NCBI GenBank assembly: GCA_033030425.1
Contig: JAUFSD010000010.1
Location: 1,488,001-1,552,000, forward strand
Direction: 5' to 3'
Length of the DNA: 64,000 nt
Origin: Verpa conica
Lineage: Eukaryota > Ascomycota > Pezizomycetes > Pezizales > Morchellaceae
A program made the translations under genes and the position numbers. The notes beneath the pieces are model-generated. The model was not told the DNA's origin and searched no databases. It worked only from the letters and a program-made list of their open reading frames with translations. This document shows positions 41,864-54,900 of the stretch, piece by piece. How positions within the stretch are numbered: position 1 is the stretch's first letter; each line of letters opens with the position of its first letter.

Positions 41864-43374
41864 CTAACGACGGCTGTTCCCACAGTTTGGCTTCGGCTTT
41901 TCGACTCGGAGCACACAGAGAAGTAGGTCTTCGAATGGTAGAAAAACCAAAAACACGCGATTGCACAACAACGCGACCGCTGCGACAAATCCGCCAGCTA
42001 TCGCATCAAGCCAGTACTAAATCACCAGGGGCTTCGTCAGTATTGCTTTCGCGGGGATCAGAGTGTTAGGTAAACATACATGGTTGGCCGTTGCAATGAT
42101 AGTGACTAGGATCATAGTCGGGTATGCGATACCCAAGGCACAGTACCAAACTTTCCACCATCGTCCAAGTAGCTGTACTGATTTTCCCTTCCTTCCACCA
42201 TACTGAAGACCAATGCATCCCAGAACACCAGAATGATAAACGAGTGTGCAGCCGATCATGAACGCCCACCCAAAATGCATGCTTGGCATAGCTGCGAGGT
42301 GGTTCACGAATTTTCCACTCATCCAAACACTTTGGGCGTCGTCGCGGCGGACAGTATCGATAAAGCCGTATTCCTTGGGAAGAAGCCGGGGAGGCATGCA
42401 CGGAAAGAAGGCGAAGATGGTAAAAGCAAGAAAATTACAGAGTGTCACTGTACGGCGGACGATAGCGAAGATTGAATGGTTAGGAGCGGAGTAGTAGTAC
42501 CATGCGATGAAACTAGAAATGACCGTTAGAATCTATGTTTGTTTTGTTTTTCATGATTGACGATGGGAAAGTTTGTGAAGAACACTTACAAAACAGAGCC
42601 TGGGATGTGAATCAACGCATAGGCCTTATTCAGAAATGTTAATAGCTCCTCATGCCCATCCATAAACCATTTCTGCACCGAAATTTCTTGAACCGGTAAC
42701 AGAAACCTCAAAGGCGTGAATTGTTCAGCTGCTAATACACTTAGTCCATTCTCTTGGGCTGTATCCCAGATATCATCTGAAAACATCTCCTGAGAAAGAA
42801 TGTGTGATACACGGTAGATGGCATATGTGATGATCCAGTAGAACATTTCCATGAGGAAGGGGAATTTATATAACACTCTAGAATGCCAGTGATCAGCGAA
42901 TCGAGAAGAATTCGGCGTCAGGATGAGTATTCCCAAGAATTTGCGCCGTTTTGGTGGGTTCTTGGACGTCGAGCAAACTTCGAAGTCATCTTCGTCCTCT
43001 GATGCTAAGGGGTCTTCATGAGAAGAGCGGTGGGGGGAGCTACCGCAGGATGAGGATGTTCGGGAGGATGATGGTGAGAACTCATGACTTTGAACGTCAA
43101 GGAGAGACTTGTAGGATGGCTGACTACCGAAAATATTGAAATATCTCCGTCGGGTATAGAAGCATGCAAAGAAGAGGATGCTTGTTACAATCTGTTTTTC
43201 AGTGATATTAGTCTGTGTTAATGTGGAAAAACTGATAGGGAAGATGAGTTTTACCACTGGTTCGGCCCACCCAGGAAGTTTCCAAGCGGGCTCACTATTG
43301 TATTCTGGAGGGGGCGATGCTAGAGGTGTTACTGCTGCCACGACTGAAGCCGCATAACTAGTGGGTGTGGCCAT
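41864..43374 (-). CDS. PAP2-superfamily integral membrane protein (PAP2_3 / Aur1-like domain)
   Basis: This is a membrane protein of the phosphatidic acid phosphatase type 2 / inositolphosphotransferase-like superfamily, which acts on lipid phosphates or phosphorylinositol head groups. Exons are 43374-42590, 42512-42080 and 42016-41864, giving 456 residues. A Ser-rich, acidic cytosolic stretch (about residues 95-140) separates the first membrane segment from the rest. Conserved parts: FPCMPPRLLPKEYGF in place of a classical motif 1, AAMPSMHFGWAF (motif 2, catalytic-region His) at about residue 335, and TANHYWLDAIAG (motif 3, His and Asp) at about 404-412. The last motif is created by the second splice junction, which strongly supports that intron. 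Five to six hydrophobic segments follow the Ser-rich region. The true substrate is unknown, and I would not call it Aur1 itself. Confidence 0.86.
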
Positions 43375-46300
43375 GGTATGTATTGATGTATGAGGGTTGT
43401 GCTAGTGCGTGAGTAGCTACTGGTTCGATGTCTTCAATTACGAAACCCTTCGAATCCAATAGAGCCCATACAATAAAGAAAGCGACACTATGTAATGACT
43501 GTGGAGGATGTCGGGAAGAAAAACAGGATATGGGAGAGAGGGAGGGAGGAAGAAATGAGAAGATGGAAAGGAAGGAATGATGGAAGATTATGGGGTGACG
43601 ACAGCTGTCACCGAATATCCTGTCCCTGCTGAGCCTGGGGGGAAAATAGAGAGGTATAAGCTTGACAAGAGAAGGCCCATAGACATAAGAGCTGAGACCT
43701 CCGGAAGGCAAACTACACGTACTCCGCATAGGAAGAGCGTTATAACCTTGTTTCATTGAGCCTTGTTGGGTACTGCGCCTTCTTACACGCTCTACCTGCC
43801 TCCACTCTGTGCAAACCTACTAAAGTGCGTATCCAAGATTGCCAAGGTATTGTCCAAGCAAGCAAACCTATTCCACCCTGAATCTTAATAAATAACGTAA
43901 CCAATCTTGCTTTAATCCGGCAACAGTCGCGTGCCGCGTGTCCCAACTCCCTGATGATATCAGAGTGTGGGACACACCATTCAGAGGGTACGGCAAGTGT
44001 GACAATCCTAGACTAGTGTAGGTTGTATTGGTTTTGGTCATTTTATTGGATAACTAGAGGTGCGGGTTGCGGAGCCCCAAGGATCCGGTGCCGCATAGAT
44101 GTGCAGAAGTACTTGAGGGGGGCCGCCAAGGGCTTTAATCAACTGGTCAAGACCTCCGACTTGCATGATATATTTGCCATTGCGGACCGGATGGCATTTT
44201 GCCGTCTTGGTTTTCAGGTTGAGCAAGAGAAATACTTTCTTGGGAGGAAAACAATACTAAATTCGAGTCCTGTCCCGATTTGGGTTCAGTTGATTACAGG
44301 TACCAAGTGCCAATGCTTTGGTATAGGCTCTCTCCACCCGGAGGTGGCCGGGAGCGGTCGGATTGTCAACATATAGGGAACTTTAGAAGAAGCTAGGACC
44401 TCAGGTCATATTCCCGGGGTTGATCTGGGTCCATGAAGGGTTCTCTGGTCTTGGTATTCAGAGGAGAGATTATCTTTGGCTACTGCTTTATGCCTAGTAA
44501 TCAGGAATTGTCTTAAAGCCTGACACGCGCATAAAGTATCTCCCGTAGAGTATCGTCGTTTAAATGCCCAATCATACAGTATGGAGATCTATACCTTGAG
44601 TTCTTCCAAGCGTTTGTGCTACCTAGGCGCCGGGTTGCCGGGTATCCGATACCAAATATTTTTCCGATCTCTTGGCTTGGGGGTTGACAACCAACTACAT
44701 GTAAATATTCATGTTTGCTGGTCAGCCAAGTCATGTGACATGCTCATGAGTGCCCTCGGCAGTATGAGTGCTCTAGATCCGAGGAAAAAAATTCTCACAA
44801 GAAAAATTATCCGGGAACTGGAACCCCGGCCTCCGAAGCTACTCGTGAAACAAGGTTAGTTTACTCCGAGCTCCGGCTTAGGGATGGGCGGGGTGTAGGC
44901 TAAGAATCAGGTATGGGACTACTTTAAAGGGTTACCTAGAGCAGGTCGTCGCCTATCTCTAAATCTGCAACAGCCCCTTAAAAATGCAATTGCGGTTGTA
45001 ACGCGTGGAGGAAAGGCACATGCGTCCGTGGGAGTGGCGATTACGCGGCTAACTTGGCCTGTATACAAGGTGTGGAGACTATCTCAAACCCTACACTAGT
45101 GGATGCCTGCAGTGTCTAGGTCGTAAGCTGCGTCGTGGACTAGAACCCCCATAGAACATAGAGTTAGGGCACGGTGTATGAATTACTACGGGTAAGTAGT
45201 CTGTATTGAGAAACAATCTCGAGGTTTGCAGAACCAAGAGCTGCGAGCACGTTGTTCATTGGCTGGTTAAACCTTCCCTAGCCCTATGACCTCGGGGGGA
45301 AGAGCGTAAACACGCGTATTTTTGCTTCTATGGGTTGATTTTTACACCGCACGACTAGATTTAAATAAGCGATTGCTTTCAGGATCAGAGGAAAACATAC
45401 ATGTAATTTTCATCATCTAAAGTGTAAAAGAAATGATGTATATAATTACTCAAACGAGAAATAGAGGGGGAAGTATATATATAGAAGGTTTACGTCATCT
45501 AAACAGACTGAAAATACTAGTGTAATTTATTCTGCGTTTATAGCCTTCTGCCCTGGTGAAGTAAGATTCCCCAAGAGGTACACTGCATGTAGTTCTGTTG
45601 CAGGTATCCGGTACTTGTTCTCAAGACCTCATGCGTGACGGTGGGAGAAACTTCTCACATACAGGGTACCGGCTGCAATTTTATTCTTCTATTCTGCCGA
45701 GTTTATTGCCTCAACGGCCCGAGTCAATAAAGGCTGAAGGGGAGTTGAAGGAATAAAAGTGAACCCACTTTCTTTAGCTACCTCTCCCATGTATTGTTTT
45801 TACCTTATTGGGATAAAAAAGTGCGACATTTTTCAAGCCCCACCTTGAGATTGAGAATGACATACGGCGCTAGTTTTTTAGTGGGTCTAGGTCTAGACAT
45901 AAGCATGCTACCTCACTCCTCTCTACTCATGACTTTCCATTGAGGTTGCTCGACTACATATCTCATAGATCCCCCCTCTGCATACTGAGTATCTCCCCTT
46001 GATAGACACAAGCTTACAACTCACTAGTATTCAAGGAATTGATATCCTTCATTAACCTAGGTGAATTTAGGAGGCCAACATGAGCTGGGAATAGTTCAAA
46101 GCTTCAACCATGAAACGATATATGAGGACCTGGGAAAGACTAAGCGCCTTGATCACTAACAAAGCAGGAGAAGAAGTGGATTAACTGCTAACTAGGGAAC
46201 TAGGGATACTCTTTACTGGATTCACCGGAGTACTCGTTAATACAAACAGGACTATTCAGGAGGGCAAGACCGCAGCCATTACTGTATTGGAAAGAGGTTC

Positions 46301-47307
46301 AAGATGGATCAATTGACTCTATTCAAAAGCCAATTCAGTCAAACGACCGATGGATGTCATCATCGTATAGAATTCGGGTTCAACCCTCTCGAAGTTTCTG
46401 CTTCTAGATTTTGCTAGTTGGCAAACTTTATTTCGTTTCGAATAGCTTCTATGGTATCTTGTTTGGACTTAGGGCCAATAGGATCAAGCGCTGCTACTTT
46501 GGGTTTCTTCGTTATGGCTAGTTTCTGCAAGATGCTAGTCTTCTATATCGAGATTTTACTAGTTTGGTCGATAGATCTTACAATCAGGATCTTTAGGTGT
46601 GCAATAAAATGCATGAGGAATTTACGTACATCGTCTCTGGTTTTCTTAAATTAGAAATGGAGATGGGTAAAACCGTTCATGGGGACTTTAAGCACCTAAA
46701 GCTAAGGATCCTTGAATGTGAAGCAGCCTATCATTGGCCTTCTGGAATGTCACTCGAATCAACTAGACGCCGAAAAACTCTATTCGGTAGCTTTGCTGAT
46801 GCCGGATTCGGTTTGACGGCTTTAAATTATTGCTTTAAATGTGGCTAGTAGCTAAGTGCAGCATAGAAAAGGCAGTGCGGCATGCAAAGTAAGGAATTTG
46901 ATGTATGGACTAGCAAGGAGAGGAATAGTGTAGAATAAATACGTGCTCGGTTAATTTTCGTGTAAACATCAGAATATGGGAATAGAGTAAGACAGAAATG
47001 AAGTAGTCGCACTCCACGAGTAACTAGGAAATAGGAGAAACTGTTTGATCTGCGGGTAATTGGCTGAACCACAGCTGTGCGGCGTACGTGTGGCTGCTGG
47101 CGGGCCATATGCGGGCAGCGGTTGAGGCTGAAGTATTTGCTTGGCTTTAACGTCTGTACCAAAGCTTATTCAATCGGACCTCAGAGCTGTCACTCCAGGC
47201 AACAACGCGTTTAGTGAAGGACAACGGCCCTCTTCATATATTATTATCATCAACAACACACATACCTCCCCCGCTCAACCCCCTCCCTTTCCCCCCCCTC
47301 CGCTGAC
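43375..47307. other. Spacer between divergent genes, with a possible decayed coding stretch
   Basis: About 3.9 kb between the head-to-head PAP2 and BTB genes. TACATGTA occurs at 44696 and 45398. Between about 46230 and 46850 the + strand shows long open segments in two phases broken by stops, which could be a decayed gene, but it resembles no family I know. The final 150 bases before 47308 are C/T-rich and probably the BTB gene promoter. Confidence 0.55.
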
Positions 47308-49925
47308 ATGGCTAATGCCACCACAATAAACACAGGTGGTGCTGGTAGCACGGGTGGTCTGCACACACTCGTGGATGGGCTTACTGTCATGTCCCCCACC
47401 TCCCCCCTTACTTCTCCATTATCAGCCTCATCTTCTTCATCTCCACCACCCCAGCCACAGCAACCACTCTTTAGCCAGACTGCTGCGCCGTCAATATTCA
47501 ATAATCCCGGGGCTAGCAGTCTTTCCGGCACAGCTGTGGTTACAGCTGCCGCGTCTCTATCAGCACCCAACAGCAATGCTGGCGTGAGGCTGCAGTCTTT
47601 CAGTTCTCGGCCGCTGAACTATACTGGTGCAGGAACAAGGACAACTGACAACAGCAGTGGGGTCGGAAGTACTGCCGGTAGCAGCAGCAACCCAGCTGTG
47701 AAAGAAGTGGATGATCCAACCACACCAATCAGCTCTCCAACTTTTGATAGAGCTGTACCAGGCACATTTTCGCGGTTGTTTGCCACTCCAACACCCCAGA
47801 GCTCTTACGCTACGAGTGGGAGGACCCATAGCTATCGAGGTTGCTGCCTCCCGAATTTCTTTTTTACTCCCATCTGCGGTGGTGGCTAATCGCTATGCTA
47901 GGCTCTGATTCTGTCAAACTGGAAGAATTCCTTTACACACGCGGGTTTCTAGAAGGGGCTTGTAGCGACATTTCTATTATAGCGTTTGGAAATACGTATA
48001 ACCTTCATCGCCTGATTCTTGATCGATCACCATACTTTTCGTCTTTCTTTAATGGTGGCTGGTTGGAATCAACACAATCTGAAGTATCTCTCTCACCGGA
48101 AACATCAGATCCCAATATAACCCAGCAATCGTTTGAAATGGCTCTCGCAAGGTTGTATGGTCATGTTGATAGGGCGGAAGAAGATCGACATGCCCTTCCG
48201 CTGTTAGCTACGGCGAGTTACTTGAATCTCCAAGACCTTGCTGAATCTTGTGTCGCCTCGTTGTTACGGAATTTGGATACGAGCAATATATCGAAGGTCG
48301 TGCGATTCGTGACAAATAGTTTCTACGGACCTTTGACGGACAGACTATTGGATAGCGCTAAGGCACTGCTGTATAGAGATGGTTGGGAAATGAGCTTTGA
48401 GGACTGGGAGGGGATTAGTGGGGAGGTTGCGGCGGAGATTGTGGGCTATGACGGGTTCTATGTGCCGAGCGAGTGGTTGAGGTATTGCTTTGTTAAAGAA
48501 ATGATTGATTGGAGGATTAAATACTCTTACTCTTACACCAGCGAGCACAGCTTTGGGGCTGCGGGAGAGGAGTATGAAGGGGATGGTGTTTCGGTGGCGG
48601 AGGAGGATGAAGCGGATTTGAAACCGTTGAGGGATCTATTGGAGAATGGTATTTACTATGTTCACATGACGTTTGAAGAGCTTCAGAAGATTGGAGAGGA
48701 TAGGGATGTGCTTGGGCGGAGGACGGTCAGCGAAGGTACGATTAAGGAAGCTCTGTGGCAACAGATGCTGCTGAGGCAAAGGGTCTTGAACGTAACTCTG
48801 AGTAGCCCTGAGCTGGGTATTACGGAGACAGAAATGGCCAGGCAGCCGACACCATCGGGGAAGAAGCCCCTCGTGGAGAGACCAACAACACCAAGGGTGG
48901 GAGAGAAAATGTCTCAATCAGGATCCGACCCAGCAACTCCGACCCGGAATACCGGTGGACTGGATACTCCAACAACACCAAAAAGCAAACCACCCCAACG
49001 TAAATACTACATCCCAACGGAAGATACAACCACCGTAATCGGAGACTGTCCTGAACAATGTCAACATGTCATTGTATCCAACCAAGGTGGGCCCGGCCCC
49101 AAGAGAGTAGCCCGCGGAACGGATAATCTCGGAGGAGAAGGCATAGACACCGCCATCCCCATTATTGAGGAACTCCGCTACTCTGAGTTCCCACCATTTC
49201 GCTTTTCGGCTGAGTTCCGTAGTGTCAGAAGCTTAAAGGAGAAGAAACGTGTCTATTCCAAGACAGTCTTTTATGCGGGCTCTCACTGGAATATCTATAT
49301 CCAGAAAGTTCGCAGTTCCAAAAATGTCCAACTTGGTGTCTACCTTCACCGCGCTAAAGATCGTGAAACTGCTGGTGGAAGCTCAGCTCACAATAGAAGC
49401 GGCGATGAGACAAATAGTCAGATCATCAATGTAGAGGAGCAACAACGCGGTGGCAACAGTGGACTCATCGGGTCTATTGCAGTAGATGACATGGGAGATG
49501 TCACAGTAACCACAGATGGTGATCTCACTACTAGCACGTTCACAAGCGTCAACATCACCGCTCGACCCGGCGCCAACACATCCGCGCAGCGCTCATCACT
49601 TCCGACGAATGCGGATATTCCAAGTTCAGCGGTACCAGCATTGAGCTACTATGTGGACGCTAGGCCAATGATACAAACTTATTTCAAGATTTTCTCTCCG
49701 AGCCGAAAAGGGAAAGTGTTGAGTATGTTCTCATCTGGACCAGACAGCTTTAACTTTAGTCAGAGTTGGGGATGGAAAAGTTCTAGTTTGATTTTGGAGG
49801 AGGGGTTGATTGGGGATGCGGATAAGGATAGTAGACTGAGGTTTATGGTTGTGCTTGGTGAGTCCACTCCTTTCTAGGTTTACAAGTTGATGCTTATAGA
49901 TCTTTTCTCTGTAGGCAACGTCTAG
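47308..49925 (+). CDS. BTB/POZ-domain protein
   Basis: This is a BTB/POZ protein of a fungal type. Such proteins usually self-associate and may act as Cul3 ubiquitin-ligase adaptors. Assigned exons are 47308-47839, 47902-49857 and 49915-49925, about 832 residues. The N-terminal 177 residues are Ser/Thr/Pro/Gly-rich. The BTB fold (about 190-295) is seen in ACSDISIIAFGNTYNLHRLI followed by YFSSFFNGGW, with BACK-like helices after it. The C-terminal third (about 604-830), with FRFSAEFRSVRSL and TYFKIFSPSRKGKVLSMF, looks beta-rich and somewhat like a MATH fold. The last intron replaces GESTPF by a short GNV ending. The first donor (GTTGCT) is weak. A GTGGGA donor 18-25 bases upstream would also be in phase. 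The in-frame ATG at 47895 could start a shorter protein without the N-terminal extension. Confidence 0.82.
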
Positions 49926-50044
49926 AATCGATTGAACAATGAAGATGGCATGATTTAACTTTATGACATGTCATTTTTTCTTTCATCCTATATCTCTACT
50001 TCTCTTTTCTTAGTTGGTGTTTGAAGATATTGGGCTCCTTTTAA

Positions 50045-50073
50045 TATTATTACTACTACTACTATTATTATTA
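50045..50073 (+). repeat. (TTA/CTA)n trinucleotide microsatellite
   Basis: An imperfect ATT-ATT-ACT-ACT type trinucleotide tract of about 29 bp in the 3' flank of the BTB gene. It is a simple sequence repeat without coding meaning. Confidence 0.85.
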
Positions 50074-50356
50074 GTTTTCTTGTGTTCTGTTGCAGTTTTT
50101 ACTAGGGCGGCGTAGTTAAGTGTATAATTCTGTGTTGTAATTGTTCTTATTTTCTAGGACGGATGTGACTTTTAGTGGGTAGTGTTTTGAAAAGTTTTGG
50201 TGATTTGGCGTGTGATTTGAGGAGGTTACAGAAGCGAGGCTGTAGATTGGATGATACCAGGCGATAAAAGGGGGGCGATTGGGGGTTTATGGATGAATGG
50301 CCTAAGTGGGTAAAAAGTACGTTGAGCGAAGGTTGCGAGCTGGGAATAGTAAATAT

Positions 50357-50374
50357 CACGAGTGATCACTCGTG
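50357..50374. repeat. 18-bp perfect palindrome built from the CGAGTGATC word
   Basis: CACGAGTGATCACTCGTG reads identically on both strands. It consists of two inverted copies of the CGAGTGAT core that recurs through the spacers of the window. It could be a binding site for a dimeric protein. No gene starts nearby: the BTB gene ends about 430 bp to the left and the kinase gene ends about 1.5 kb to the right. Confidence 0.6.
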
Positions 50375-51923
50375 TCTGCGATATGTACTTCCGCTTTCGT
50401 AGTGCAATATGAGAATTTAGAAATCTCATTTTCTAGATTATGTGATCAAAACCGCTTTTGAATACTGTAGTTAGTACTTAGTCATCTCCGAGTGATCTCC
50501 CGTGATTTGTTTTGACCTGGGAGTGAAATCATCAATCCCTGTTCCTCCGTGATAATAGTATAAAAATGCACTGACTATTAGGCCTAGCTAGCCCCATAAA
50601 AAAATCACTCTACAAAGTTCCTAGCGGCGGCGAATTCTCAAGCCCTAGCTTCGGCCAAATATCCCTTGGCACCGCAACTCCTATTACTATATAACCACCT
50701 CCTCCCCGCACCCTCTTCATCCACCAGCTCTCTTTGCCAATGTAAGTAACAGGAATCAAAAAAAATGATCTCCTTCAACACTCAATTATATCATCGTGAG
50801 CATCTGCTAACAACCTCATAGTGGCTTAGATCAAGTGTAGTATCTGTTCTTTTCAGTGTACGTTCCCTTAAATCCCCCTCTCCATTCTTCTTCTTCTTCT
50901 TCTTCTCATATCTATTCAGTCACTAATATATTATTGCTAATAGTTAATCTCTGAAACGGTCCTACGGGATCATCTTTGATTATACTTATTTTTGGGAATG
51001 GAGGATGGGAGCTCTGCGCTTGCGCATCTTTCTTGTCTCTCACTGTGTCACCGGTATTACACTGCCTCCGGTTGATGCGAATTCTGCTATATTTTTTTTT
51101 CCATTGCTCTCTGGCTGTTTGCGAGGGGGCGAAGAAAAAAAAAAAGAAAAAGAAATAGAGGTGTATGTGTGTGTGGGCTTTTAGGAGTAAGGTTATTGGT
51201 GGAGATATTATTATAGATTGTAACTGCCTGTATTTGATCTACCGGTACTTAAAAATCTGCTGAAATATGTAGGTAGAGTTATTTTTTCGGGGTGTGGTCT
51301 ACTTTGGGCTTTTGGGGACATCTAAACCCCCTTAAAGCTTCTTTGGGACATCTTTGGGTAGGTAACTATCATTGACTGTGCCTGGATGATTTTCTAGAGA
51401 ACTAATAGGTATACTAGACTGATCATATTTGAAGGCTGAAAAGGACCGTCATAAACGTAAGAGATGGCTTTTAGGGCACAAATTTAGTCTCTTAGTGCTA
51501 ATTATTCCCTTCCCTTTCTCTTTTTAGTTACTATTAACATTATGGAAGGTCGGTGGCAGGTTTGAGTCCATATTTACTATATTGCATATCAGATATGTAC
51601 TTATTGCTATTGTATATACGTAAAAAGCGGGGGGAAACTAACTCTACTATCAAACTTTACTTTTGGGTTAAAATTGAGTTTAGTAGATTGTCATTCAACT
51701 TAAAATTCCGGAAACTAGTAAATTAACCTAGTAGAGGGGACTTAGCGATAGAAAGCGTAAAGGAAAAAAAAAAGGTCAAGAGCCGTAGATAAACTACATA
51801 TGATAAAAGAAAGAACCAAAACCACCAAATTGTGCTAAGTACACCAATGAAGTATCTATAAAAATGTTGAGACTTTTCCAGAATACAAAATCTGTACGTT
51901 TGCTAGCCACCTCGTTTGTAAAC

Positions 51924-54900
51924 TTACTCAATACTTTCCATATGCTCTTGAAGTAACTTAATTACATCTTCGTGCCCCTCCTTAACTGCTTCGTCAAGTG
52001 CTGTAGCACCTGCTGTAGTCTCTATGGTGATATTTGCTCCGTTATCCAGTAGAGTTCTTACTACATCCGCCTTTCCGCCGGAAGCTGCCCGGTATAATGG
52101 TGTTACTTCTGCATTATTTCTTGCATCAACTTCTGAACCATACTGCAGTAGCAGCTTTACTACATCATCAGAACCACATTGAGCTGCAAGATGGAGTGGT
52201 ATCTCGCCAGTATCTGTCTTTGCGGTGATGTCTGCCTTTCTTTTAAGGAGAAATTTTGTTACATCTGGATGCCCTTCATAGGCCGACGAATGTAGTGGTG
52301 TCCAGTCTCGCTCGATCTTCACCATGGGGTCTGCCCCACTCTTCAACAAGATCCTTGCCGCGTTCGTCTTTCCATACTGAGCTGCCTCATAGAATGGTGT
52401 TGCTTCTGTACTATTTCTTGCGTCGACTTCTGAGCCGTACTCAAGTAGTAGTTTTAGTATATCATCAGAACCACGTTGAGCTGCAATATGGAGTGGTGTA
52501 TCGCCGTAGTCTGTCTTTGCGGCCATGTCTGCATTGTTTTCTAGGACAAACTTTGCCAGATCTGCGTGCCCATTATAGGCTGCCGCATGTAGCGGTGTCC
52601 AGTCTCGTTCGATCTTCACCATCGGGTCTGCTCCATTCTCTAGTAAAATCCTTGCAGTACTCAGCTTTCCACACTGAGCTGCCTCATAGAATGGTGTTGC
52701 CTTCGCATTATTTCTTAAGTCAACTTCCGAACCGTACTCAAGTAGTAGTTTGACTAAATCATCGGAGCCACGTTGAGTTGAAATGTGGAGTGGTGTTGCG
52801 CCAGTAGCTGTCTGTGCGGAGACGTCTGCTTTGTTCTCTAGGAGGAACTTTGCTACATCTATGTGCCCATCAGCGACTGCCGCGTGTAGCGGTGTCCAGT
52901 CTTGTTTAATCTTCACCATGGGGTCTGCTCCGTTCTTTAACAAGATCTCTGCCGCACTCATTTTTCCGTACTGAGCTGCTTCGTAGAGTGGTGTTGCCTT
53001 TGAATTATTTCTTGCGTCGACTTCTGAACCGTACTCGAGTAGGAGGTTAAGTGTATCATTAGTACCACGTTGAGCTGCAAGGTGGAGTGGTGTATCGCCG
53101 AAGTCTGTCTTTGCGGCGATGTCTGCTTTGTTATCTAGGAGAAACTTTGCAATATCTGCGTGCCCACTATGGGCTGCCGAATGTAGCGGTGTCCAGTCTC
53201 GCTCGATCTTTACCAGAGGGTCTGCTCCACTTTCTAACAAAATCCTTGCCGTACCCATCTTTCCATACTGGGCTGCCTCATAGAATGGTGTTGCCTTTGC
53301 GTTATTTCCTACGTCGATTTCTGGGCCGTATTCGAGTAGTAACTTTACTACATCGTCAGAGCCGCGTTGAGCTGCAAGGTGGAGTGCCGTTTCGCCAATA
53401 TCTGTCTTTGCGGTGATATCTGCTCCGATCTCTAAGAGTGCTTTCGCTATATTCACCTGTTTCCCGAACGCCGCTGAATGTAGTGCTGTCCAATCGGATC
53501 CGTTCTTCGCGGTGATATCTGCACCATGCTGTAGTAGCAGCTTTACTACATTTACAGGACCGTATTGGGCTGCTATGTGAAGTACCCTCCCTTTTTTACC
53601 TGCCTCTGCAGTAATGTCTGCGCCCATCTCTAGCAACACCTTTACTACATCCTCATGGCCTTTCTCGGCTGCCCTGTGGAGCTGTGTCCACCCCTCTGTG
53701 TCCTTTTGGTTGGTGTCTGCCCCATTTTGTAGCAGGGTCTTGACTAAAACGTCGTGCCCTTTTAGGGCTGCTAAGGTCAATGCCGTTCTTTGGTTTCTGT
53801 CCTTTGTAGTCAAGCTTGCACCTTTTTCGAGGAGTAGCTTCACCATTTCTTCGCTTTCGTTCCCGGCATCGAGGGCCATATGAAGTAATGTAGTATTACC
53901 AGCTTGCTTTGTATTCACATTCTCTGGATTTACCCGGTTTACATGGCATAGTCGCTTTAGAAAGCTTAGGTTTCTGTGTTTGATTGCGCAGTATGCAGTA
54001 GTGCAACGGTGCACCACGCCCGTTATGTCACCTTGGGATAGAGTGGTAGCTGGGTGGAATCCATCTATTACTGATAATTTAATTAGCTCAAGGTACTAGG
54101 ATCCTGAAATAGCATGAGAGGTTGAAGGGTTTTCCTACCATCTGGTACGTCCTCAATTAGCGTAGGGCCATGTAAGCTTAATCCTTGCAAGGATTGCTCC
54201 CAAACCGTGTCTTTCTCATCCTCTTTTATAGTGAGCCATGGGTCCTCCAGTGCTTTCTCTGCAGTTAGTCTGTGTTCGGGGTTTGGGACGACCAAAGCAG
54301 CAATGAACTTGATGACAGCGGCGCTTGCTTTTCGTTCGATCAGTTTCTGCCTCGGAAACGAGATTTCCGTACTGGTGTAATTGAAAATATAGCCGTAGAG
54401 TCTCCGTATATCCAGAAATGGTGTTTCTTTGGTTAGCATAGCGTGTATTATACACCCTAAAGACCAAATATCGACGGCGTTAGTGTACACCGAAGTATCG
54501 CCGCTTACAAGGTCCATAACTTCTGGTGCAGCGTAGCCAATAGTGCCCATCATCGCCGTTTGTAACAGTGTCTGGTCCCCAGCTTGCTTAGAAATTCCAA
54601 AGTCGGCAATTTTTACTAATAGTGGTGACCATCGAACAACAAGGACATTCTGTATGCTCCTACAAGTTAGTATCTTGCGTATGTATATATTAGAGGTGGG
54701 TTCGGGGGGGTAGACCTGTGGCTTTAGGTCGCGATGACAGAACTGATGTTCGTGCAGGACCTTTATGCCTCCGAGGAGCTGTTTTGTGGCCCTCCTTGCA
54801 TCGTTTTCGCTCATATAAATCTCAAGAATGAGGCTTTGCAAATCCCCGCACTCGATATACTCCATGGCCAGGTAGATATCTTTTTCACTCTCAAACCATC

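Larger units (their letters stand above)
49926..51923. other. Spacer with simple repeats and an 18-bp palindrome, no gene recognised
   Basis: About 2 kb. It holds a (TTA/CTA)n tract at 50045-50073, an (CTT)n tract at 50886-50907 and an A-rich run near 51130-51157. The perfect palindrome at 50357-50374 and a CGAGTGATCT word at 50489 relate to the dispersed motif described elsewhere. No coding sequence is supported. Confidence 0.6.

Noticed and set aside
7070..47212. General enrichment of ACGCGT (MCB) sites
   Set aside because: About six copies were noticed, against roughly ten or more expected from composition, so only the paired 12-mer in the NRD1 leader is reported as unusual.
54083..54865. 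Kinase and ankyrin regions as two separate genes
   Set aside because: A 53-nt GT-AG intron (54148-54096) joins them in frame, removes the kinase stop codon, and the ankyrin part has no ATG of its own near its start.
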